Shown: positions 60,157 to 64,000 of the stretch, piece by piece
Position numbering within the stretch: the first letter of the stretch is position 1
Layout: every line of letters starts with the position of its first letter
Source: an uncultured Acidimicrobiales bacterium
Lineage (GTDB): Bacteria > Actinomycetota > Acidimicrobiia > Acidimicrobiales > SHLQ01
Reading direction: 5' to 3'
Assembly (NCBI GenBank): GCA_938038785.1
Contig: CALHTB010000011.1
Location: forward strand, 62,001-126,000
Length of the DNA stretch: 64,000 nt
Notes under the pieces: generated by a model
What the model saw: only the letters and a program-made list of their open reading frames with translations
The model's database searches: none
What the model was told of the DNA's origin: nothing
Position numbers and translations under genes: made by a program

Positions 60157-60699
60157 ATGATTGAGACCGACCGACTTCTTGTCCGGCCGCCCGTCGAGGA
60201 CGATCGGGCTCGCTTCGTCGAGTTGTTCACCGATGAGGCGTTCACGGTCTGGTCGGGCGGAGTGCATGACGTTGCCTCAGCCAACGAACGCTTTGATGGC
60301 ATGTTGGTGCTCGCCGATGCCGTGCCATACGCCAAGCAGCCCGTGATCGAGAAAGACACGGGAACGATCGTCGGGTACAGCGGTGTGGGCACCGTGGTGT
60401 TCGAGGGTCTTGATCGGCTCGAGTGGGGATGGCGGTTCGTCCCCGCTGTCCGAGGGAAGGGCTATGCGACGGAAGCAACAAAGGCGTTGCTCGACCTCGC
60501 CGACTCACAAGGCAACGGCGAGATGCTGTGCATCATCGCCACTGGAAATAACCCATCGATGCGGGTGGCCGAGAAGGCTGGCTTTCACAAGTGGCGCACC
60601 CACGTATGGGACGAGGCGCCAGGACAAGACACCCAGCTGCTTCTCCGGTCGATTGGTGCTGGTGGCGAGCCGATGCTGGCTCCCAACCCCAACGGCTAG
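60157..60699 (+). CDS. GNAT family N-acetyltransferase
   Basis: 180 aa from ATG 60157 (MIETDRLLVRPPVEDD), the standard opening of RimJ/RimL-type acetyltransferases; GTG 60145 is an alternative. The acetyl-CoA loop is VRGKGYATEATKALLDLA near residue 107 and the C-terminal GNAT pattern is NNPSMRVAEKAGFHKWRTHVW. It would acetylate an amine on a small molecule or protein N-terminus; substrate unknown. It is the only gene in a block bounded by direct hairpin repeats (59907-60018, 60756-60946) and outer inverted repeats, so it may have moved as a cassette. Confidence 0.87.
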   Translation: MIETDRLLVRPPVEDDRARFVELFTDEAFTVWSGGVHDVASANERFDGMLVLADAVPYAKQPVIEKDTGTIVGYSGVGTVVFEGLDRLEWGWRFVPAVRGKGYATEATKALLDLADSQGNGEMLCIIATGNNPSMRVAEKAGFHKWRTHVWDEAPGQDTQLLLRSIGAGGEPMLAPNPNG

Positions 60700-60755
60700 A
60701 GCTGCAACGAGAGGCGAGGCTCGGGAACGCTCACGCCGAGGACGTCCTCTTTGCT

Positions 60756-60946
60756 CGTTAGGTACCAGGTTCCTAATCGTAAAAAGGAACGTGGCACCTT
60801 TTTGCCCAAAGGTGCCACGTTCGTTTTCATCTGTTGGTCGTTGAATACCGGGGGAAAGCGTGCAGATCTGCACGGGTTTTGCTGGTATTCGAAGCCAGGT
60901 GCCTCAAAACCACCCTGACCCCTTTTCGTAAAAAGGGGTCGGGCAC
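60756..60946. repeat. Hairpin repeat block, copy 2, split by an extra hairpin
   Basis: Same orientation as copy 1. The first element here forms a full stem: 60787-60801 pairs with 60808-60822 (GAACGTGGCACCTTT and its complement). The second (CAAAACCACCCTGACCCCTT, from 60905) has one change, CGGGCAC for CAGGGCAC. Between them sits an extra nested hairpin: GAATACC (60843-60849)/GGTATTC (60884-60890) around the 16-bp palindrome CGTGCAGATCTGCACG (60859-60874). Confidence 0.8.
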
Positions 60947-61037
60947 AAAGTGGGAGCAGGGCACAGGGGTGGAGCGTCGGCTGTCGGGTTCCCCTGGTCC
61001 GTCGCTTATACGCATAGACGAATGCTTGCCGCGTGCG

Positions 61038-61083
61038 GGAGTGAGGGACGAACGACCAGGCGCCGCCTCAGGCGCAGCAGCCG
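61038..61083. repeat. Outer inverted repeat, right copy
   Basis: Inverted counterpart of 59791-59836; GGAGTGAGGGACGAACGAC is exact over 19 bp and the next 27 bp match with about five differences. The following 61084-61237 holds AGCGAAGCGA-type extragenic repeats (for example ACACCGAGCGAAGCGAATGT) and no gene, completing the 538-bp gap between the GNAT and sulfite-oxidase-like genes. Confidence 0.7.
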
Positions 61084-61237
61084 AGCACCCAAAGCGAAGC
61101 GACGGTGCGACCGCTGGAGGGGCGAAGCCCGGGAAACAAGCGCTCACGGCCTCCGGCCGTCCGCAGAGCACACCGAGCGAAGCGAATGTGCGATTGCCGG
61201 GAGCGAGGAACGAGCGGGAAACTCAGTTCCGGGGAAA

Positions 61238-62944
61238 CTACGCGACCCGTACGACAATCGTGTGGTAGCCCTCGGCTCCGTCTGGGGCTGGAGCTACCGG
61301 GTTTGGTGATTGGGTGAAGCCGTCTTTGTCGGTTGCTCGTACCCGGATCAGCCAGTCTCCGGGTTCGGCATCCCATTCGTGACGCCACTGCACCCACGTC
61401 TCGTCGGACTCGACGTTGGCGAGCTCGACTTCGGTCCAGGTTGTTTCGTCGTTGAGTGACTCGTCGGGGTCTTGGCCGACGTAGACCTCGACCTTTTCGA
61501 TGCCAATCGTTGGTGACCAGGCAACGCCTCCAATGGTGGTGTTGCCGGTGGCGAATTGGGTGCGGTTCTGGGGAAGGTCGATGCGAGACATTGTCTTGAC
61601 CGGGCCTTCCTTGCCCCAACCCAGTGGGATCCAGTGGCCGTCAACGCCTTCCCAATCGGTGATCGAAATCTCTTCAACCCATTTCGTTGCTGACACATAG
61701 CCGTACAACCCGGCAATGACGAGACGGGCGGGGAAGCCGTGGATAATCGGCAGGGGTTCGCCGTTCATCTTGAGGGCGAGCATTGCAGTTCGGCCGTCAA
61801 AGGCGAGCGGAAGCGGGAAGCCGCAGGTGAAGCCGTCGACCGACCGGCTGAAGAACTGATGTTGGTTGTTCGTGGGATCTTGAACCCCAGCTTCTTCGAG
61901 GAGTTCCGAGAGTGGGATGCCCTCCCAGAGGGCGTTGCCGACGAGGTCGCCGCCAATGGGGTTTGACACACATGACAGCGTGACTTCCCGGGTGACCATC
62001 GGCCGGGCGAGAAGTTCGTCGTAGGTGTAGGTGACCGGGTTGTCGACATACTCGCCGTTGATAGTGAGCGTCCAGGTCGATGGGTCTACCTGAGGCTTCG
62101 TGAGTGCGGTGTCGATGAGATAGAAGTCGTCTCGCGGGCTGATCGGCACGATGTGCGGGGTCAGTCCGGGGATGTTGTCGAAGGTACCCACGGGAAGTGC
62201 TTGCGGCGCAGGTGCGGCGGTGGTCGATGCTGAAGTTGCGCCGGGGACGGTGGATGCCGGTGTGGTGGTTCCTCCGGCGAGCAGCTCGTCTCGTGCCCGT
62301 TCGGCTGCGCTAGTGCGTCCGATTTGGCTGGCGGCTGTGAGCGCTACCGCTCCGGCGGCGGCGCCACCGAAAGCAAGTACATGACGGCGATCGGCGGTTT
62401 GGCTGAGGGGAGCTCCCGGAGTGGCGATTGGCTCGCCATCAGCGATCGGTTGCGACGCAGCTCCTTTGATGAGGTACAACGCCACGCTTGCTCCAACCAA
62501 CGCGCATACCAGCGCAACAAGCCAGGAGGCAGGTGCGTTGGTCAGTGCGTCACGGCCGGTGACGAACGCACCGAAAAGCCCAAAGATGCCGAAGCCGTAG
62601 GGAATCGCCTTGGGGTTCGACAGGTGGCGAATGCCAAGCGAACCGCCGGTTGCAATTGCTCCGACAACGATGCCGATTATCAGCAGTGGCTTTTGCCACG
62701 TGCCGATGTTGTTGATGCTCGTGGCGATGAGGTTGCCCGGTGTGATGTCGATCAGAAAGTTGCCAACACCGATTACGAGTGATTCGAGAGCGTTGCTAAA
62801 TCGTGCGATGAATTCGCCGAGGCTGAGCGCGATTGCTGCGCCGCCGGCGCCCGCCATCCAGCCGCGAACGTTCGACGCAGGTGTAGCGGTGGCAGTAAGG
62901 GTGAGGTCTGGGACCGTCATCGCAGGGTCGTCGATGTCGCTCAT
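61238..62944 (-). CDS. Membrane-anchored sulfite-oxidase-family molybdoenzyme
   Basis: 568 aa from ATG 62944 (MSDIDDPAM). About four N-terminal membrane helices (LVIGVGNFLIDITPGNLI, PLLIIGIVVGAIATGGSL, GFGIFGLFGAFVTGRD, WLVALVCALVGASVALYLI) are followed by an internal twin-Arg-like helix (ADRRHVLAFGGAAAGAVAL) and a Thr/Ala-rich linker. The catalytic domain of the sulfite oxidase/nitrate reductase fold follows (TLSCVSNPIGGDLVGNALWEGIPLSEL, where Cys is the Mo ligand, then HGFPARLVIAGLYGY and KWVEEISITDWEG). The C-terminal Mo-co dimerisation domain ends YHTIVVRVA. The catalytic part should face outside the membrane. Substrate may be sulfite or another oxo-acceptor; heme and partner subunits are not seen. 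Confidence 0.88.
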   Translation of the reverse strand: MSDIDDPAMTVPDLTLTATATPASNVRGWMAGAGGAAIALSLGEFIARFSNALESLVIGVGNFLIDITPGNLIATSINNIGTWQKPLLIIGIVVGAIATGGSLGIRHLSNPKAIPYGFGIFGLFGAFVTGRDALTNAPASWLVALVCALVGASVALYLIKGAASQPIADGEPIATPGAPLSQTADRRHVLAFGGAAAGAVALTAASQIGRTSAAERARDELLAGGTTTPASTVPGATSASTTAAPAPQALPVGTFDNIPGLTPHIVPISPRDDFYLIDTALTKPQVDPSTWTLTINGEYVDNPVTYTYDELLARPMVTREVTLSCVSNPIGGDLVGNALWEGIPLSELLEEAGVQDPTNNQHQFFSRSVDGFTCGFPLPLAFDGRTAMLALKMNGEPLPIIHGFPARLVIAGLYGYVSATKWVEEISITDWEGVDGHWIPLGWGKEGPVKTMSRIDLPQNRTQFATGNTTIGGVAWSPTIGIEKVEVYVGQDPDESLNDETTWTEVELANVESDETWVQWRHEWDAEPGDWLIRVRATDKDGFTQSPNPVAPAPDGAEGYHTIVVRVA

Positions 62945-62988
62945 ATACGTAAGTGTGCCAGCCGCGACCATGACTACAGTGGCATCCC

Positions 62989-64000
62989 GTGGATCGTTCC
63001 GAACTTCTTCACTTTGGCTGGGACGCCGAGTGGGCTGCCAAATTTGATGCGCTCGACCTATCTGGCGTGCCCGGGCGGATCAGTCGGGTGGAGCGCGGCG
63101 AGAGCGACGTTCGCACCGAACGTGGGCCAGTGCGGGCAATGTCTGACTCGCAGCGATCTCAATCTACTCACGCGCCGGTAACCGGTGATTGGGTCGCGGT
63201 GTCTGAGACCGAAGAGGTCTGGACGATCGATGCCATCCTTGACCGTCGCACCGAGTTGGTCCGTCGCGACCCCGGTGAGCGCGAGGAACAGCAGCCGCTG
63301 TCGGCCAACATCGATGTCGTCTTTCTTGTCCACGGATTTGATCGGCCATTTCGAGCAGGAAAGCTCGAACGCTTCCTCGTGTTGGCGTGGAACGCTGGAG
63401 CTACGCCTGTGGTCGTTTTGACCAAAGCCGATCTGTCGGAGGGAGTCGACGACCAGAACGAGCTGGTCGGCATCGTCGGTGCGGTCGCCCCCGGTGTCGA
63501 GGTGGTGGTCACCAGCATCGAAACGCGAGCCGGGCTCGACCGCGTCCACGAGATCTTGCAGCCACATCGGTCGGGCACGCTGCTCGGCGAATCGGGTGCT
63601 GGAAAGAGCTCACTCGTCAATGCCCTGCTCGAAACGGAGATGCAGGAGACTCAGCCCGTTCGTTCTGGCGATGCCAAAGGTCGGCACACGACGATTACTC
63701 GGGACATGTTGGTGATCCCTACCGGCGGAGTGCTCATCGACACTCCGGGTATTCGAGCGGTTGGGCTTTGGGACGCTGAGGACGCGCTCCAGCGTGTTTT
63801 CACCGACATAACCGAGACCGCACTCGAGTGTCGGTTTAACGATTGCGCCCACGGAGCCGAGCCCAAATGCGCTGTGGCCGCCGCTGTTGAGTCCGGAGAA
63901 ATCGACCCGCGCCGCCTCGACCGGTACCGAGAGATGGCAGCCGAACTCGCCGAAATCGAGGAACGCCTACTCGAGCGGGAACGGGCAAACAAGGGTGGAA
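62989..64000 (+). CDS. rsgA: Ribosome small-subunit GTPase RsgA (cut by right edge)
   Basis: About 337 residues are visible from GTG 62989; the stop lies beyond the window. The N-terminal OB-fold (GVPGRISRVERGESDVRTE, APVTGDWVAVS) precedes a circularly permuted GTPase: G4 VVLTKADL comes before G1 LLGESGAGKSSLVNALL, then GRHTTITRDM and G3 LIDTPGIRAVGLWD. The C-terminal zinc site is CRFNDCAHGAEPKCAV. RsgA (YjeQ) checks late 30S ribosome assembly. The visible length is close to the whole protein. It diverges from the sulfite-oxidase-like gene, separated by 44 bp. Confidence 0.93.
   Translation, partial: MDRSELLHFGWDAEWAAKFDALDLSGVPGRISRVERGESDVRTERGPVRAMSDSQRSQSTHAPVTGDWVAVSETEEVWTIDAILDRRTELVRRDPGEREEQQPLSANIDVVFLVHGFDRPFRAGKLERFLVLAWNAGATPVVVLTKADLSEGVDDQNELVGIVGAVAPGVEVVVTSIETRAGLDRVHEILQPHRSGTLLGESGAGKSSLVNALLETEMQETQPVRSGDAKGRHTTITRDMLVIPTGGVLIDTPGIRAVGLWDAEDALQRVFTDITETALECRFNDCAHGAEPKCAVAAAVESGEIDPRRLDRYREMAAELAEIEERLLERERANKGG

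Noticed and set aside
1-64000. tRNA, rRNA, tmRNA or CRISPR features
   Set aside because: Looked for CCA-ended cloverleaf-type sequences, conserved rRNA words and regularly spaced repeats; none was recognised by eye.

Overview
This window looks like a chromosomal segment of a high-GC Gram-positive bacterium, most likely an actinobacterium of the Acidimicrobiia type. That assignment is inference from gene content: a form I aerobic CO dehydrogenase, paired ergothioneine genes, an EthA-like monooxygenase, many GTG starts, and secreted proteins with Thr-rich linkers. No rRNA, tRNA, phage, transposase or CRISPR array was seen. About 53 protein-coding genes are supported, including one at each edge that is cut off, one with an internal stop, one degraded gene remnant and one doubtful small ORF.

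Layout. 1-2 kb: a YdiJ-type D-2-hydroxyglutarate dehydrogenase (cut at the left edge) diverges from a hydroxyacid-oxoacid transhydrogenase. 2-5 kb: an IclR regulator diverges from xsc (sulfoacetaldehyde acetyltransferase), with a palindromic operator candidate between them. 5-8 kb: cobS-cobT, with a repeated 39-bp segment between them, then the 3' remnant of a transporter. 8-12 kb: an orphan form II CoxL-like protein and a GH31 glycosidase gene broken by one TAA. 12-16 kb: egtD-egtB, a GntR regulator and a secreted lysozyme-like protein. 16-22 kb: a CysL/YeiE-like LysR regulator divergent from a two-gene molybdopterin oxidoreductase operon whose FeS and membrane-anchor subunits are fused, then an acyltransferase. 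22-32 kb: varied catabolic enzymes (amidohydrolase, DUF2889, MOSC, quinone oxidoreductase, Rieske oxygenase, amidase, Baeyer-Villiger monooxygenase, 2OG-Fe oxygenase). 31-37 kb: manA, an MFS exporter, a dual-specificity phosphatase and an MscS channel.

36.8-53.5 kb is the centrepiece. A form I CODH operon (coxM-coxS-coxL, then an XdhC-YHS fusion, a MocA-like gene, coxD and coxE) is read leftward. A LysR regulator and an SDR gene are read rightward from the same intergenic region. Behind them lie an orphan form II CoxL-like gene and a second coxG-coxM-coxS-coxL-like operon whose large subunit has an unusual active-site loop and a basic insertion. An 18-bp motif, CTTAAG-N6-CTTAAG, occurs twice between the LysR gene and coxM and once upstream of coxG. 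It may tie the two operons into one regulon.

53.5-64 kb: glgB, a secreted SGNH/thrombospondin-3/RTX mosaic protein, a winged-helix AAA+ ATPase, a GNAT acetyltransferase inside a repeat-bounded block, a membrane-anchored sulfite-oxidase-family protein and rsgA (cut at the right edge). Intergenic regions carry several families of long perfect hairpins. Taken together, the window suggests a heterotroph that can supplement its energy from CO and perhaps from sulfite released from sulfonates.
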